Source: Rhodoplanes serenus
GTDB lineage: Bacteria > Pseudomonadota > Alphaproteobacteria > Rhizobiales > Xanthobacteraceae
Length of the DNA: 64,000 nt
Direction of reading: 5' to 3'
Assembly: GCA_009720755.1 (NCBI GenBank)
Contig: WNKV01000001.1
Location: 62,001-126,000, forward strand
In this document: in pieces, positions 1 to 9,044 of the stretch
How positions within the stretch are numbered: position 1 is the stretch's first letter
How the letters are laid out: each line of letters opens with the position of its first letter
Notes under the pieces: model-generated
Database searches by the model: none
Seen by the model: the letters and a program-made list of their open reading frames with translations, nothing else
What the model was told of the DNA's origin: nothing
Translations under genes and position numbers: made by a program

Positions 1-846
1 TGCGACGAGATCCTGGCCGCCAAGATCGAGCGCGGCGACCTGGTGGTGGCGCTCGGCGGTGGCGTCGTCGGCGACCTCGCCGGCTTCGCGGCGGCGATCA
101 CCCGGCGCGGCCTCGACTATGTGCAGGTGCCGACCACCCTGCTGGCCCAGGTCGACTCCTCGGTCGGCGGCAAGACCGCGATCAACTCGCGGCTCGGCAA
201 GAACCTGGTCGGTGCCTTCCACCAGCCGATCCTGGTGGTGGCCGACACCGCGCTGCTCGACACCCTGTCCAAGCGCGAGTTCCGCGCCGGCTATGCCGAG
301 GTGGTGAAATACGGCCTGCTCGGCGATGCCGGCTTCTTCGCCTGGCTGGAGGCCAACGCCCCCGATCTGTTCGCCGGCGGCGCCGCCCGCGAGCACGCCA
401 TCGCGACCTGCTGCCGGATGAAGGCCGCGATCGTCGCCCGCGACGAGCGCGAGACCGGCGATCGGGCGCTGCTCAATCTCGGCCACACCTTCGGGCATGC
501 GTTCGAGGCCGCCGCCGGCTTCTCGGCCAAGCTTCTGCACGGCGAGGCGGTGTCGCTCGGCATGGTGCTGGCGTTCCGCTTCTCGGCCCGCCTCGGCTTG
601 ATCGCCAAGACCGAGGTGGAGCGGGTCGAGCGCCACCTGACCGAGATGGGCCTGCCGACCCGAGTCGCCGACGTGCCATTCCGCTGGCCCGACGCCGACC
701 GGATGATGGACCTGATGGCGCAGGACAAGAAGGTCAGCCGCGGCCGCCTCACCTTCATCCTGGTGCGCGGCATCGGCCAGGCGTTCGTCACCCGCGACGT
801 CGATGCGAACGACGTGCGCGCCTTCGTGGCGTCGCAGCTGGCGTGA
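1..846 (+). CDS. aroB: 3-dehydroquinate synthase (5' truncated by window edge)
   Basis: Converts DAHP to 3-dehydroquinate, the second step of the shikimate pathway, in the cytoplasm. The frame is open from base 1, so about 90-100 N-terminal residues lie outside the window and 281 residues are visible. The glycine-rich NAD-binding stretch [11 protein letters not shown], the substrate-site segment [11 protein letters not shown] and the metal-ligand segments [10 protein letters not shown] and [10 protein letters not shown] are all present, so the visible part looks intact. The gene ends at a TGA. The next gene starts 233 bases later, beyond a palindromic repeat element. The upstream partner, usually aroK, cannot be seen. 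Confidence 0.97.
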   Translation, partial: CDEILAAKIERGDLVVALGGGVVGDLAGFAAAITRRGLDYVQVPTTLLAQVDSSVGGKTAINSRLGKNLVGAFHQPILVVADTALLDTLSKREFRAGYAEVVKYGLLGDAGFFAWLEANAPDLFAGGAAREHAIATCCRMKAAIVARDERETGDRALLNLGHTFGHAFEAAAGFSAKLLHGEAVSLGMVLAFRFSARLGLIAKTEVERVERHLTEMGLPTRVADVPFRWPDADRMMDLMAQDKKVSRGRLTFILVRGIGQAFVTRDVDANDVRAFVASQLA

Positions 847-867
847 GCCGGTCGGCACGGCGCACAC

Positions 868-1032
868 ACTCCCTCGCCCCGCACAGCGGGGAGAGGGTGG
901 CTCGCCTCGAAGAGGCGAGACGGGCGAGGGGCAACGGCGCTTCGGCTCGAACCGCGACGCCCCCTCACCCGGAGCCCGCACCTTGAGGCGCGGACTCCGA
1001 CCTCTCCCCGCACGCGGGGAGAGGTCGGGTTG
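868..1032 (-). repeat. Composite palindromic (MITE/REP-like) element, copy A
   Basis: Two GC-rich hairpins bracket a spacer. The left one is at about 871-897. The right one is a 10-bp perfect stem with a 4-nt loop at 1001-1024 (CCTCTCCCCG / CGGGGAGAGG). The spacer, including a stretch close to TTCGGCTCGAACCG, resembles the reverse complement of the spacer of the copy at 2380-2518. This is therefore the same element in opposite orientation. It lies between aroB and the CorC-like gene and may act as a terminator or mRNA stabiliser. Confidence 0.8.
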
Positions 1033-1079
1033 CGTCGTGCGGCCGTCCGGTCGCACGCGCTTTCACGCGAGACCCCGCC

Positions 1080-2372
1080 ATGGACCTGACCGACTGGCTG
1101 ATCGTCGCCGCCGTCCTGCTCTGCCTGGTGGCCTCGTTTCTCTTCTCCGGCAGCGAGACGGCACTGACTGCCTCGTCGCGCGCCGCCATGCTGCGCCTCG
1201 CCCGCGACGGCAATCCGCGTGCCGCCCTCGTGGCCGAGCTGCTGGCTTCGCGCGAGCGGCTGCTCGGCGCGCTGCTGATCGGCAACAACGTCGTCAACAT
1301 CGCCGCCTCGTCGATGGCGACGGGCCTGCTGCTCGCCTGGTTCGGCGAGGTCGGCGTCATCTACGCCACGCTGATCATGACGGTGCTGGTGGTGGTGTTC
1401 TGCGAGGTGTTGCCGAAGACGGCGGCGTTCGACAGCCCGGACCGCATCGCTCTCGCGGTGGCGCGGCCGATCGCCACGGCGGTCCGCCTGCTCGGCCCGG
1501 TGCTGTGGGCGGTCAGCACGCTGGTGCGCTGGCTGCTCGCCCGCGCCGGCATCGTGATCGGCGAGAGCGCCCCGATCCTGACACCGCACGAGGCGCTGCG
1601 CGGCGCCGTCGACCTGCTGCATCGCGAAGGCGGCGTCGAGAAGCACGACCGCGACATGCTGGGCGGCCTCTTGGACCTGCGCGAGCTGACCGTCGCCGAC
1701 GTGATGATCCACCGCACCGACGTCATCATGGCGAACGCCGCCGATCCGCCCGCCGCGATCATCGAGGCGGTGCTGGCCGGCCCGAAGACCCGCGTGCCGC
1801 TGTGGCAGGGCTCGCCCCAGAACATCGTCGGCGTCCTCCACGTCAAGGACGTACTGCGGGCGCTGCATGCGAGCGACGGCGACTTCTCCCGCATCGACGT
1901 GCTCGGGCTGGCGCGACCGGCCTGGTTCGTCCCCGAGATCCGGCCGCTGTCCGAGCAGCTCAAGGCGTTCCGCCGGCGCAAAAGCCACTTCGCGCTGGTG
2001 GTCGACGAGTACGGCGAGATGATGGGCCTGGTCACCCTGGAGGACATTCTGGAGGAGATCGTCGGCGACATCGCCGACGAGCACGACATCGACGTCCCCG
2101 GCGTGCGGCTCCAGCCGGACGGCTCCGTCAATGTCGACGGCGGCGTGCCGATCCGCGACCTCAACCGCGCCATGGACTGGAACCTGCCGGACGGCGACGC
2201 CACCACCATCGCGGGCCTGGTGATCCACGAGGCGCGCTCGATCCCCGAGCCGGGACAGAGCTTCACGTTCCACGGCTTCCGCTTCCATGTGCTGCGCCGC
2301 GAGCGCAACCGCATCACGGCGCTGCGCATCGCGCCGCTCTCCCGCCGCGGTGCCCTGGTGCGGGTGGGGTGA
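1080..2372 (+). CDS. CNNM/CorC-HlyC family transporter
   Basis: Membrane protein of the CorC/CNNM family (430 residues), related to proteins linked to magnesium or cobalt efflux. The N-terminal third is a DUF21 membrane domain with several hydrophobic helices, the first at about residues 5-22. Two CBS domains follow at about 190-320. The C-terminal CorC_HlyC domain begins near residue 340 and includes DEYGEMMGLVTLEDI at the end of the CBS pair. The ATG at 1080 directly precedes the hydrophobic helix. The gene is flanked on both sides by composite palindromic repeats and appears monocistronic. The exact substrate cannot be told from sequence. Confidence 0.9.
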   Translation: MDLTDWLIVAAVLLCLVASFLFSGSETALTASSRAAMLRLARDGNPRAALVAELLASRERLLGALLIGNNVVNIAASSMATGLLLAWFGEVGVIYATLIMTVLVVVFCEVLPKTAAFDSPDRIALAVARPIATAVRLLGPVLWAVSTLVRWLLARAGIVIGESAPILTPHEALRGAVDLLHREGGVEKHDRDMLGGLLDLRELTVADVMIHRTDVIMANAADPPAAIIEAVLAGPKTRVPLWQGSPQNIVGVLHVKDVLRALHASDGDFSRIDVLGLARPAWFVPEIRPLSEQLKAFRRRKSHFALVVDEYGEMMGLVTLEDILEEIVGDIADEHDIDVPGVRLQPDGSVNVDGGVPIRDLNRAMDWNLPDGDATTIAGLVIHEARSIPEPGQSFTFHGFRFHVLRRERNRITALRIAPLSRRGALVRVG

Positions 2373-2379
2373 CTCTTTA

Positions 2380-2518
2380 CCTCTCCCCGCCAGGCGGGGA
2401 GAGATCGGAGTCCGCGCGTCGGCGCGGATGTCGGGTGAGGGGGCGACGCGGCTCGAGCCGAACCGCCGTTGCCCCTCACCCCGACCCTCTCCCCGCTGCG
2501 CGGGGCGAGGGAGCACAG
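2380..2518 (+). repeat. Composite palindromic element, copy B
   Basis: Starts 8 bases after the CorC-like stop codon. A hairpin CTCTCCCCGC-CAG-GCGGGGAGAG is followed by the module TCCGCGCGTCGGCGCGG, a spacer, and a closing hairpin around CTCTCCCCGCTGCGCGGGGCGAG. It has the same architecture as copies A and C. The first hairpin could also terminate the upstream gene. Confidence 0.8.
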
Positions 2519-2534
2519 GCGCCATGCCGCACGG

Positions 2535-2637
2535 TGTAGCCTGGATCGAGCGAAGCGAGATCCAGGGCGATTCCGCGGCGGCCACTGCCCCCATAGGGGT
2601 ACTCTCCCGGGTTTCGCTACGCTCAACCCGGGCTACG
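2535..2637. repeat. Pair of inverted REP-like palindromes
   Basis: Two palindromic units of a second family face each other. One reads TAGCCTGGATCGAGCGAAGC followed by GAGATCCAGG. The other reads CCCGGGTTTCGCTACGCTC followed by AACCCGGGCTAC. Units of this pattern (GTAGCCYGGRTxxAGCGxAGCG) are familiar intergenic repeats in Bradyrhizobium-like genomes. They sit between copies B and C of the composite element, so 2373-2807 is entirely repeat and contains no gene. Confidence 0.65.
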
Positions 2638-2640
2638 GTG

Positions 2641-2790
2641 CTCTTCACCTCTCCCCGCTGCGCGGGGAGAGGTCGGAGTCCGCGCGTCGGCGCGGGCTCC
2701 GGGTGAGGGGGCGCCTTCGTATCTACGAGAGGCCCCCTCACCCCGACCCTCTCCCCGCTGCGCGGGGAGAGGGAGTCCGGACGCCGTGCC
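2641..2790 (+). repeat. Composite palindromic element, copy C
   Basis: Same order of parts as copy B: hairpin CCTCTCCCCGCTGCGCGGGG, the TCCGCGCGTCGGCGCGG module, a spacer, and a closing CTCTCCCCGC/GCGGGGAGAG hairpin. The spacer differs from those of A and B, so the ends are conserved and the middle is not. It ends about 20 bases from the bolA stop codon, which faces it. Confidence 0.8.
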
Positions 2791-2807
2791 AGGGACAGAG
2801 ACGAAGG

Positions 2808-3080
2808 CTACTTCCCCTCCCCCGGCGCCGCCGCCTCGATGGCGAGCGCGTGGACGCCGCCGGCGATCTCGGCGGCGAGCGCCTGGTTGATCAGCCGGTG
2901 GCGATCGAGCCGGCTGCGGCCGCGAAACGCTTCCGCAACGATGCGCACGCGAAAATGCGTCTGGCCGCCGGGCCGCGCCCCGGCATGGCCTTCGTGGCGG
3001 TCGGACTCGTCGATCACCTCCAGGTGCGCCGGCGCGAAGGCGGCCGAGAGCTTTTCCGTCATGATATCGCGAACCAGCAT
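2808..3080 (-). CDS. BolA family protein
   Basis: Small cytoplasmic protein (90 residues), the usual length for alphaproteobacterial BolA. These proteins partner with monothiol glutaredoxins in iron-sulfur and redox homeostasis. The family pattern is visible: an N-terminal helix MTEKLSAAFAPAHLEVIDES, the HFRVRIVAEAFRGRSRLDRH beta-helix segment with its conserved RSRLDRHRL, and HALAIEAAAP at the end. It faces away from the J-domain gene at 3198, leaving a short divergent promoter region. In related genomes bolA sits beside dnaJ-like and cobS genes, as here. Confidence 0.9.
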   Translation of the reverse strand: MLVRDIMTEKLSAAFAPAHLEVIDESDRHEGHAGARPGGQTHFRVRIVAEAFRGRSRLDRHRLINQALAAEIAGGVHALAIEAAAPGEGK

Positions 3081-3197
3081 GGCTCATCCTATGTTAGCGC
3101 GTGTCGCCGTCCCGTCCGCCGCCCCCGCGTCGGCGAGCATATCGGTCGCGCCCTGTCAATCTTGCCGGGGTGCCGATGCCGTCCATAATGGCCCGTT

Positions 3198-3824
3198 ATG
3201 AAGTTCGACTCACCCCTGTTCGACCGCATTCGCGTCAAGCCCGAGCGCGACCGCCGGCCCGTCACCGGCCCGGCCTGCGAGTGGCCGGGCTGCGCCGCGG
3301 CCGGCACCCACCGGGCCCCCAAGGGGCGAACCCAGGCGCGCCAATACTGGCGCTTCTGCCTGGACCACGTCCGCGACTACAATCAGAACTACGATTTCTT
3401 CGCCGGCATGCCCGACAGCGCCGTCGCCGAGTTCCAGAAGGACGCCCTCACCGGGCACCGCCCGACCTGGAAGCTCGGCCTCGGCACCCATCCGCGGGCC
3501 CGCCGGTTCCGGGCCGACGGCGTGTTCGATACCGGGCCGGGCGATCCGTTCGATGTCCTGCGCGAGTTCGGCACCGGCGCGCGCCCCGACGCCGCCCAGG
3601 CCCAGGCCGAGCAGGAGCGCCGCACGGTGCGCAATGCCGAGCGCAAGGCGCTCGCCACGCTGGGCCTCGACCCGGGCGTGAGCCGGACCGAAATCAAGAA
3701 CCGCTTCAAGGAGCTGGTGAAACGCCACCACCCCGACGCCAACGGCGGCGACCGCGCCTCGGAGGACAAGCTCCGCGAGATCCTCGAAGCGTACAACTAT
3801 CTCAAGTCGACCGGGCTGTGCTGA
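3198..3824 (+). CDS. J-domain (DnaJ-like) protein
   Basis: Predicted co-chaperone of Hsp70 (208 residues). The J domain is at the C terminus, about residues 148-205. Its HPD motif is intact at about 178-180 (KRHHPDANGG) and it ends in a helix EILEAYNYLKS. The N-terminal half is not a standard DnaJ region. It carries Cys27, Cys32, Cys54 and His57 in the arrangement C-x4-C...C-x2-H, which might bind a metal; that is inference. The gene is followed by cobS after 188 bases. Its client is unknown. Confidence 0.88.
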   Translation: MKFDSPLFDRIRVKPERDRRPVTGPACEWPGCAAAGTHRAPKGRTQARQYWRFCLDHVRDYNQNYDFFAGMPDSAVAEFQKDALTGHRPTWKLGLGTHPRARRFRADGVFDTGPGDPFDVLREFGTGARPDAAQAQAEQERRTVRNAERKALATLGLDPGVSRTEIKNRFKELVKRHHPDANGGDRASEDKLREILEAYNYLKSTGLC

Positions 3825-4012
3825 GCGGAGGCGGCGCACCCACCGCGCGGCGGCTGCGGTTTCGACGGAACTCCCCATATGACGGGCGTATTTCCGAAGG
3901 GCCCGGCCCGCGAGACGGCTTCCGCGCCGCGCGGGCCGTCTGCTAGAACTACCGTCGGTCACCACGACGCCGCCGACGCCGCATGCCCGCCCCCGACGGG
4001 CCAGGAGGAGCA

Positions 4013-4999
4013 ATGACTGCCGCAACAGACGCCGTGGCCGGGCTGCCCGACATGAAGGTGTCGGTCCGTCAGGTCTTCGGGATCGATTCCGACATGGAGG
4101 TCCCGGCCTTCTCGGAGCCGGACGAGCATGTCCCCGAGATCGACGCCGACTACCGCTTCGACCGCCCGACCACGCTCGCCATCCTGGCCGGCTTCGCCAA
4201 GAACCGCCGTGTCATGGTCACGGGATATCACGGCACCGGCAAGTCGACCCATATCGAGCAGGTGGCGGCGCGCCTCAACTGGCCCTGCGTGCGGGTGAAC
4301 CTCGACAGCCACATCAGCCGCATCGACCTGATCGGCAAGGACGCCATCGTGATCCACGAGGGCCAGCAGGTCACCGAGTTCCGTGACGGCATCCTGCCGT
4401 GGGCGCTCCAGCACAATGTCGCGCTGTGCTTCGACGAGTACGACGCCGGCCGTCCCGACGTGATGTTCGTGATCCAGCGGGTGCTCGAGGTCTCGGGCCG
4501 GCTGACGCTGCTCGACCAGAACAAGGTCATCAAGCCGCACCCGTCGTTCCGGCTGTTCGCCACCGCCAACACCATCGGGCTCGGCGACACCTCCGGCCTC
4601 TATCACGGCACCCAGCAGATCAACCAGGGCCAGATGGACCGCTGGTCGATCGTCACCACGCTGAACTACCTGCCGCACGACAACGAGGTCGAGATCGTGC
4701 TGGCCAAGGCCAAGCACTATCGCAACGAGAAGGGCCGCGACATCGTCGGCAAGATGGTGCGGGTGGCGGACCTGACCCGCAATGCCTTCATGAACGGCGA
4801 TCTCTCCACCGTGATGAGCCCGCGCACGGTCATCACCTGGGCCGAGAACGCCGACATCTTCAAGGATATCGGCTTCTCGTTCCGGGTCACCTTCCTGAAC
4901 AAGTGCGACGAGCTGGAGCGCCCGCTGGTGGCGGAGTTCTACCAGCGCTGCTTCGGACAGGAGCTGCCCGAGTCGACCGTCAACGTGGCGCTGAGCTGA
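4013..4999 (+). CDS. cobS: Cobaltochelatase subunit CobS
   Basis: AAA+ ATPase subunit of the aerobic cobaltochelatase (CobNST), which inserts cobalt into hydrogenobyrinic acid a,c-diamide during B12 synthesis. It has 328 residues, the usual length. Walker A is [10 protein letters not shown] and Walker B is [10 protein letters not shown]. An in-frame ATG lies 30 bases upstream, but the start at 4013 is chosen because AGGAGG precedes it directly. cobT follows after a small opposite-strand ORF. B12 is relevant to this locus because BchE and AerR in the same window are cobalamin-dependent or cobalamin-binding families. Confidence 0.96.
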   Translation: MTAATDAVAGLPDMKVSVRQVFGIDSDMEVPAFSEPDEHVPEIDADYRFDRPTTLAILAGFAKNRRVMVTGYHGTGKSTHIEQVAARLNWPCVRVNLDSHISRIDLIGKDAIVIHEGQQVTEFRDGILPWALQHNVALCFDEYDAGRPDVMFVIQRVLEVSGRLTLLDQNKVIKPHPSFRLFATANTIGLGDTSGLYHGTQQINQGQMDRWSIVTTLNYLPHDNEVEIVLAKAKHYRNEKGRDIVGKMVRVADLTRNAFMNGDLSTVMSPRTVITWAENADIFKDIGFSFRVTFLNKCDELERPLVAEFYQRCFGQELPESTVNVALS

Positions 5000-5020
5000 G
5001 GCGCCATGGGCCGGTGCATG

Positions 5021-5272
5021 TCAGCCGCGCCGCTCGAGAGCCGACAGACGACGCTCGATCTGGGCGAGACGATCTTCGACCTCGGCGGCCGCGTACCGGC
5101 CGAGCACGCTCTCTCCGACGACCGCCTGGCGCTGGCGGTCGAGCCGCTCGGTGAGCTCGGCGTGGTTGTGATCGACTTTGCTGTCGAGACGCTGGACTCT
5201 CGTATCGAGCGACCCGATCGCTTCGCGAATCTCCCGGAGCAGGTGGAGCGTCTGGTTCTCGGGTTCGGTCAT
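5021..5272 (-). CDS. Small coiled-coil hypothetical protein between cobS and cobT
   Basis: 83 residues, antisense to the cobS-cobT reading direction and lying wholly in the gap between them. The sequence is rich in E, R, L and Q with heptad-like spacing, for example [19 protein letters not shown] and [20 protein letters not shown]. It is predicted to be one or two long coiled-coil helices and shows no membrane segment or catalytic motif. Codon use is GC3-rich like its neighbours. I do not recognise a family. Confidence 0.6.
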   Translation of the reverse strand: MTEPENQTLHLLREIREAIGSLDTRVQRLDSKVDHNHAELTERLDRQRQAVVGESVLGRYAAAEVEDRLAQIERRLSALERRG

Positions 5273-5337
5273 GGGTCCGTCTCGCGCGCAGTGGTTGTAA
5301 GATAAGCTTGCTCGACGGCGAAATAAAGAACCCGCAC

Positions 5338-7233
5338 ATGGCGTCGAACCACAAAGGCAAGCCCGGCAAGGAAGCCCCGAACGAGCCGTTCAAGCGGGCG
5401 GTCGGCGTCTGCCTGCGGGCGATCGCCCGCAAGCCCGATCTCGAGGTGCAATACGCGGCCGACCGGCCGGGCGCCGCCGGCAACAAGGCGCGGCTGCCGG
5501 AGCCGCCCCGCAAGTTCTCGCCCGAGGACGCCGCCATCGTGCGCGGCCATGCCGATGCCATCGCACTGCGCCTCGCCTGTCACGACAACCTCGTGCACCG
5601 CAAGCTGATGCCGGGCGGCCAGCAGGCCCGCGCCGTCTTCGAGGCCATCGAGCAGGCCCGCGTCGAGGCGATCGGCGCCCGCCGCATGCTCGGCGTCGCC
5701 CGCAATCTCGGCGCCATGCTGGACGACCGCTACCACCGCGGCCGCTACGACGAGATCACCGACCGTGCCGATGCGCCGCTGGAGGACGCCCTCGCCATGA
5801 TGGTGCGCGAGCGCCTGACCGGCGCGCCGCCGCCGGCCGCAGCCCGCAAGCTGGTCGACCTGTGGCGCCCCGTCATCGAGCAGAAGGCCGGGCCGGATCT
5901 CGACAAGCTCGGCCGCTTCCTGGAGGATCAGCGCCGCTTCGGCGACGTCGTCCACGACCTGCTCGAAGCGCTCGACATGGGCGACGAGCGCGGCCGCGCC
6001 GACGAGGAGGACGACGCCGAGCAGAAGCAGGACGACGGCCAGCAGGACGACCAGGGCCAGGACGGCCAGGCGGCCGAGTCGGAGGAGATGGAGCGCTCGA
6101 CCGTCGAGGAGGCCGATGCGTCCGCCGACGAGCTGCCGGACAGCTCCACCGAGGCGCTCGACGCACCCTCCGCCGACATGCCCGAGGACGCCGAGGACGG
6201 CAACCCGGAGACCGCCGCCGAGCCGTGGCGGATGCGCAACCGGCCGAACGAGCCGCGCGGCCCGTCCTACAAGCCGTTCACCACCCGGTTCGACGAGGTG
6301 ATGGGGGCCGAGGAGCTGTGCGAGCCGGAGGAGCTGGAGCGCCTGCGCGGCTATCTCGACAAGCAGCTCGCCCACCTCCAGGGCGTGGTGGCGCGCCTCG
6401 CCAACCGGCTCCAGCGCCGCCTGATGGCGCAGCAGAACCGCTCCTGGGAGTTCGACCTGGAGGAGGGGCTGCTCGATCCGGCGCGTCTCACCCGCATCGT
6501 CGTCGATCCGCTGCATCCGCTGTCGTTCAAGCACGAGAAGGACACCGACTTCCGCGACACGGTGGTGACCCTGCTGATCGACAATTCGGGCTCGATGCGC
6601 GGCCGTCCCATCACGGTGGCGGCGACCTGCGCCGACATCCTGGCCCGCACGCTGGAGCGCTGCGGCGTCAAGGTCGAGATTCTCGGCTTCACCACCCGGG
6701 CCTGGAAGGGCGGGCAGGCGCGCGAGGCGTGGCTCGGCGCCGGCAAGCCGGCCAATCCGGGCCGCCTCAACGATCTCCGCCACATCGTCTACAAGTCGGC
6801 CGACGCGCCGTGGCGGCGCGCCCGGCGCAATCTCGGCCTGATGATGCGCGAGGGCCTGCTGAAGGAGAACATCGACGGCGAGGCGCTGGACTGGGCGCAC
6901 AAGCGCCTGCTCGGCCGACCCGAGCAGCGCAAGATCCTGATGATGATCTCGGACGGCGCGCCGGTCGACGACTCCACCCTGTCGGTCAACTCGGGCAATT
7001 ACCTCGAACGGCATCTGCGCTTCGTCATCGAGGAGATCGAGCAGCGCTCGCCGGTGGAGCTGATCGCCATCGGCATCGGCCACGACGTCACCCGCTACTA
7101 TCGCCGCGCCGTCACCATCGTGGACGCCGAGGAGCTTGGCGGCGTGATGACCGACAAGCTCGCCGAGCTGTTCGACGAGCGGGCCGTGGCCCAGGAGCGG
7201 CGCAACCGCACCAAGCGGCGGCTGCATTCGTGA
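5338..7233 (+). CDS. cobT: Cobaltochelatase subunit CobT
   Basis: Partner of CobS in the aerobic cobalt chelatase (631 residues). A strongly acidic D/E/Q-rich linker runs from about residue 215 to 300. The C-terminal third is a von Willebrand A-like domain with the metal-ion adhesion motif LIDNSGSM and later [13 protein letters not shown], which fits the family. A TTG 30 bases upstream is in frame, but the ATG at 5338 ([10 protein letters not shown]) matches the expected N terminus. Its stop overlaps a possible GTG of the next gene. Confidence 0.95.
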   Translation: MASNHKGKPGKEAPNEPFKRAVGVCLRAIARKPDLEVQYAADRPGAAGNKARLPEPPRKFSPEDAAIVRGHADAIALRLACHDNLVHRKLMPGGQQARAVFEAIEQARVEAIGARRMLGVARNLGAMLDDRYHRGRYDEITDRADAPLEDALAMMVRERLTGAPPPAAARKLVDLWRPVIEQKAGPDLDKLGRFLEDQRRFGDVVHDLLEALDMGDERGRADEEDDAEQKQDDGQQDDQGQDGQAAESEEMERSTVEEADASADELPDSSTEALDAPSADMPEDAEDGNPETAAEPWRMRNRPNEPRGPSYKPFTTRFDEVMGAEELCEPEELERLRGYLDKQLAHLQGVVARLANRLQRRLMAQQNRSWEFDLEEGLLDPARLTRIVVDPLHPLSFKHEKDTDFRDTVVTLLIDNSGSMRGRPITVAATCADILARTLERCGVKVEILGFTTRAWKGGQAREAWLGAGKPANPGRLNDLRHIVYKSADAPWRRARRNLGLMMREGLLKENIDGEALDWAHKRLLGRPEQRKILMMISDGAPVDDSTLSVNSGNYLERHLRFVIEEIEQRSPVELIAIGIGHDVTRYYRRAVTIVDAEELGGVMTDKLAELFDERAVAQERRNRTKRRLHS

Positions 7234-7256
7234 GCGGGCGCCGGCGCGCCGCCCTG

Positions 7257-8330
7257 ATGCGCGGGATGAGCGCGCGAGGGGTGAGCGCGCGCGGGCTGAC
7301 CGTCGTCGGCGTGCTGGCCGTCCTGCTCGGCGCCGGCGCCCTCACCCCGGCCGGCCGGGCCGAGCCCGACCCCGCGGTGTTCAGCCGGGCGTCGCTCGGC
7401 GACCAGGGCGAGCCGATCACCATCGAGGCGCGGCCCTTCACGGCGTTCGAGCCCGCCCGTCCCGACCGGCTTCGCTTCGGCCGCCTGCACTTCCGCGGCG
7501 GCCTGGAGCTGACCTCCCGCCATAAGGCGTTCGGCGGCATCTCGGGCCTGGTGATGCTCGATGCCGCTCGCTTCGTCGCCGTCACCGACAAGGCCGACTG
7601 GCTGACCGGCCGCATCGTCTACGACGGCAGTAGGCCGGTCGGCGTCGCCGATGCGGCAATCGCCCCGATGCTGGGGCCGGACGGTCGCACCCTGGCGGCG
7701 CGCGGCTGGTACGACACCGAGTCGCTCGCCCGCGACCAGGGCACGCTCTATGTCGGCATCGAGCGCGTCCACCGGATCGTCCGCTTCGACTTCGGGCGCG
7801 ACGGCATGGCGGCGCGGGCGAAGCCGCTGCCGTGGCCGGCCGGCCTGCACGGCATTCCCAGCAACCGCGGCGTCGAGGCGCTGGTGTTCGTTCCGAAGCC
7901 GTTCCGGCTCGCCGGCACCCTGATCGCCATCACCGAACGGGCGCTCGACGGCGCCGGCGACATCCGCGCCGCCCTGATCGGCGGTCCGCAGCCCGGCCTG
8001 TTCACGATCCGCCGCCACGACGGCTTCGACATCAGCGACGCCGCCCTGCTGCCGGACGGCGACCTCCTGCTGGTGGAGCGCCGCTTCACCTGGACCACCG
8101 GGGTCGCGATGCGGCTGCGGCGGATTCCGCAGGCCGCGATCATGCCCGGCGCCGTGGTGGACGGGCCGGAGCTGGTCGGCGCCGACATGGGTTTCCAGAT
8201 CGACAACATGGAGGCGGTGGGGGTGCATCCGACGGCGACCGGCGAGACCGTCCTGACCCTGGTGTCGGACGACAACTTCTCGTTCCTGCAACGCACCGTC
8301 TTGTTGCAGTTCACACTGGCGGACGAGTAG
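7257..8330 (+). CDS. Secreted esterase-like/phytase-like family protein
   Basis: 357 residues with an N-terminal signal peptide: hydrophobic core LTVVGVLAVLLGAGALTP, then a likely AxA-type cleavage near GRAEP. The remainder has repeated beta-propeller-like strands typical of the 'esterase-like activity of phytase' family (PF13449), for example FGGISGLVMLDAARFVAVTD and NRGVEALVFVP. The substrate is unknown. A GTG at 7230 that overlaps the cobT stop is an alternative start. The signal peptide n-region contains a 15-nt tandem duplication encoding MSARG-VSARG. The 3' end overlaps the convergent PACE gene by 20 bases. Confidence 0.82.
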   Translation: MRGMSARGVSARGLTVVGVLAVLLGAGALTPAGRAEPDPAVFSRASLGDQGEPITIEARPFTAFEPARPDRLRFGRLHFRGGLELTSRHKAFGGISGLVMLDAARFVAVTDKADWLTGRIVYDGSRPVGVADAAIAPMLGPDGRTLAARGWYDTESLARDQGTLYVGIERVHRIVRFDFGRDGMAARAKPLPWPAGLHGIPSNRGVEALVFVPKPFRLAGTLIAITERALDGAGDIRAALIGGPQPGLFTIRRHDGFDISDAALLPDGDLLLVERRFTWTTGVAMRLRRIPQAAIMPGAVVDGPELVGADMGFQIDNMEAVGVHPTATGETVLTLVSDDNFSFLQRTVLLQFTLADE

Positions 8331-8799
8331 CCGAGCCGCTCGGCTCCTCGGTCCGCGTCCGCGTGGCGGGCGGCCCCTCCCCGCGTGCCGAGGCCGGCAG
8401 GCCGAACACCCGGTCGAACACCCAGGTGAACACGAAGGTGTAGACCAGGAAGAAGACGATCAGGCCGAAGTCGTAGACGAACGCCTCCCACAGCGAGACG
8501 TCGAGCTGCCAGGCGATCAGCGGCACCAGCACCACGACCAGGCCGCCCTCGAAGCCGATGGCGTGTGCCACCCGCCGCCCAGGAGTGCGGCCGCGCACCC
8601 GCCGTGTCGCCTCCCAGCGTTCGAACATCGCGTTGAACACGAAAGCCCAGCCGATCGCGATCGCCGACGAGGCGACGGCGACGATGCCGCTGTCGAGCGC
8701 CGGCCGATCGGCGATCCACGCCAGGGCGGCGCTCACCACCACGATGGCGATCAGCTCGTAGAGGGTGACGTAGACGATGCGGCGAAGAAGGGGGGACAT
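8311..8799 (-). CDS. PACE family efflux transporter
   Basis: Small inner-membrane protein (162 residues) with four hydrophobic helices arranged as two 'bacterial transmembrane pair' repeats. The first begins RRIVYVTLYELIAIVVVSAA and the second begins AHAIGFEGGLVVVLVPLI. Conserved features of each repeat are visible (NAMFERWE in the first, YTFVFTWVFDRVFG in the second). PACE proteins export biocides and polyamines; the substrate here is unknown. The ATG at 8799 is chosen because the first membrane helix starts directly after it. A longer in-frame extension exists but is unconvincing. Confidence 0.85.
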   Translation of the reverse strand: MSPLLRRIVYVTLYELIAIVVVSAALAWIADRPALDSGIVAVASSAIAIGWAFVFNAMFERWEATRRVRGRTPGRRVAHAIGFEGGLVVVLVPLIAWQLDVSLWEAFVYDFGLIVFFLVYTFVFTWVFDRVFGLPASARGEGPPATRTRTEEPSGSATRPPV

Positions 8800-8906
8800 G
8801 GCACCAGTGGGCGAGCGGCCGGCCGGAAGCCCGATGGGGTCGGGCGAGAGGGCCGCAAGGGCAGCGCCTTCGGCGGCCGGCGGAGCGATGCCGGCGGCTG
8901 CGACAG

Positions 8907-8948
8907 GCACGCTGCGACGAGCACGCTGCGACAAGCACATTGCGACAA
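8907..8948. repeat. 14-nt tandem repeat (3 units)
   Basis: Three head-to-tail units (GCACGCTGCGACGA, GCACGCTGCGACAA, GCACATTGCGACAA) lie between the PACE start and the carD terminator. One of several short tandem duplications in this window. Confidence 0.85.
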
Positions 8949-8977
8949 GAAAAAAAGCGCCGGCGGGGGCCGGCGCT
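8949..8977 (-). terminator. Intrinsic terminator of carD
   Basis: Perfect 9-bp stem (AGCGCCGGC / GCCGGCGCT) with a GGGG loop at 8956-8977. On the minus strand it is followed by a run of seven T residues (8950-8956). It lies 68 bases past the carD stop codon. Confidence 0.85.
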
Positions 8978-9044
8978 CACATGACGATCCTCGCATAACG
9001 AACCGAATGGTCGGTGAACCGCACCGACCGGGGACCGGGACGGA

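Noticed and set aside
291-2741. 816-codon minus-strand frame across aroB and the CorC-like gene
   Set aside because: It covers two genes with recognised domains on the other strand and runs through the palindromic repeats.
2380-2790. CRISPR array
   Set aside because: The repeated units are long palindromes with irregular spacing and two orientations; there is no constant repeat-spacer period and no cas gene.
8800-8940. N-terminal extension of the PACE transporter
   Set aside because: The extra 47 residues come from the 14-nt repeat and flanking sequence. The family begins at the first membrane helix, right after the ATG at 8799.
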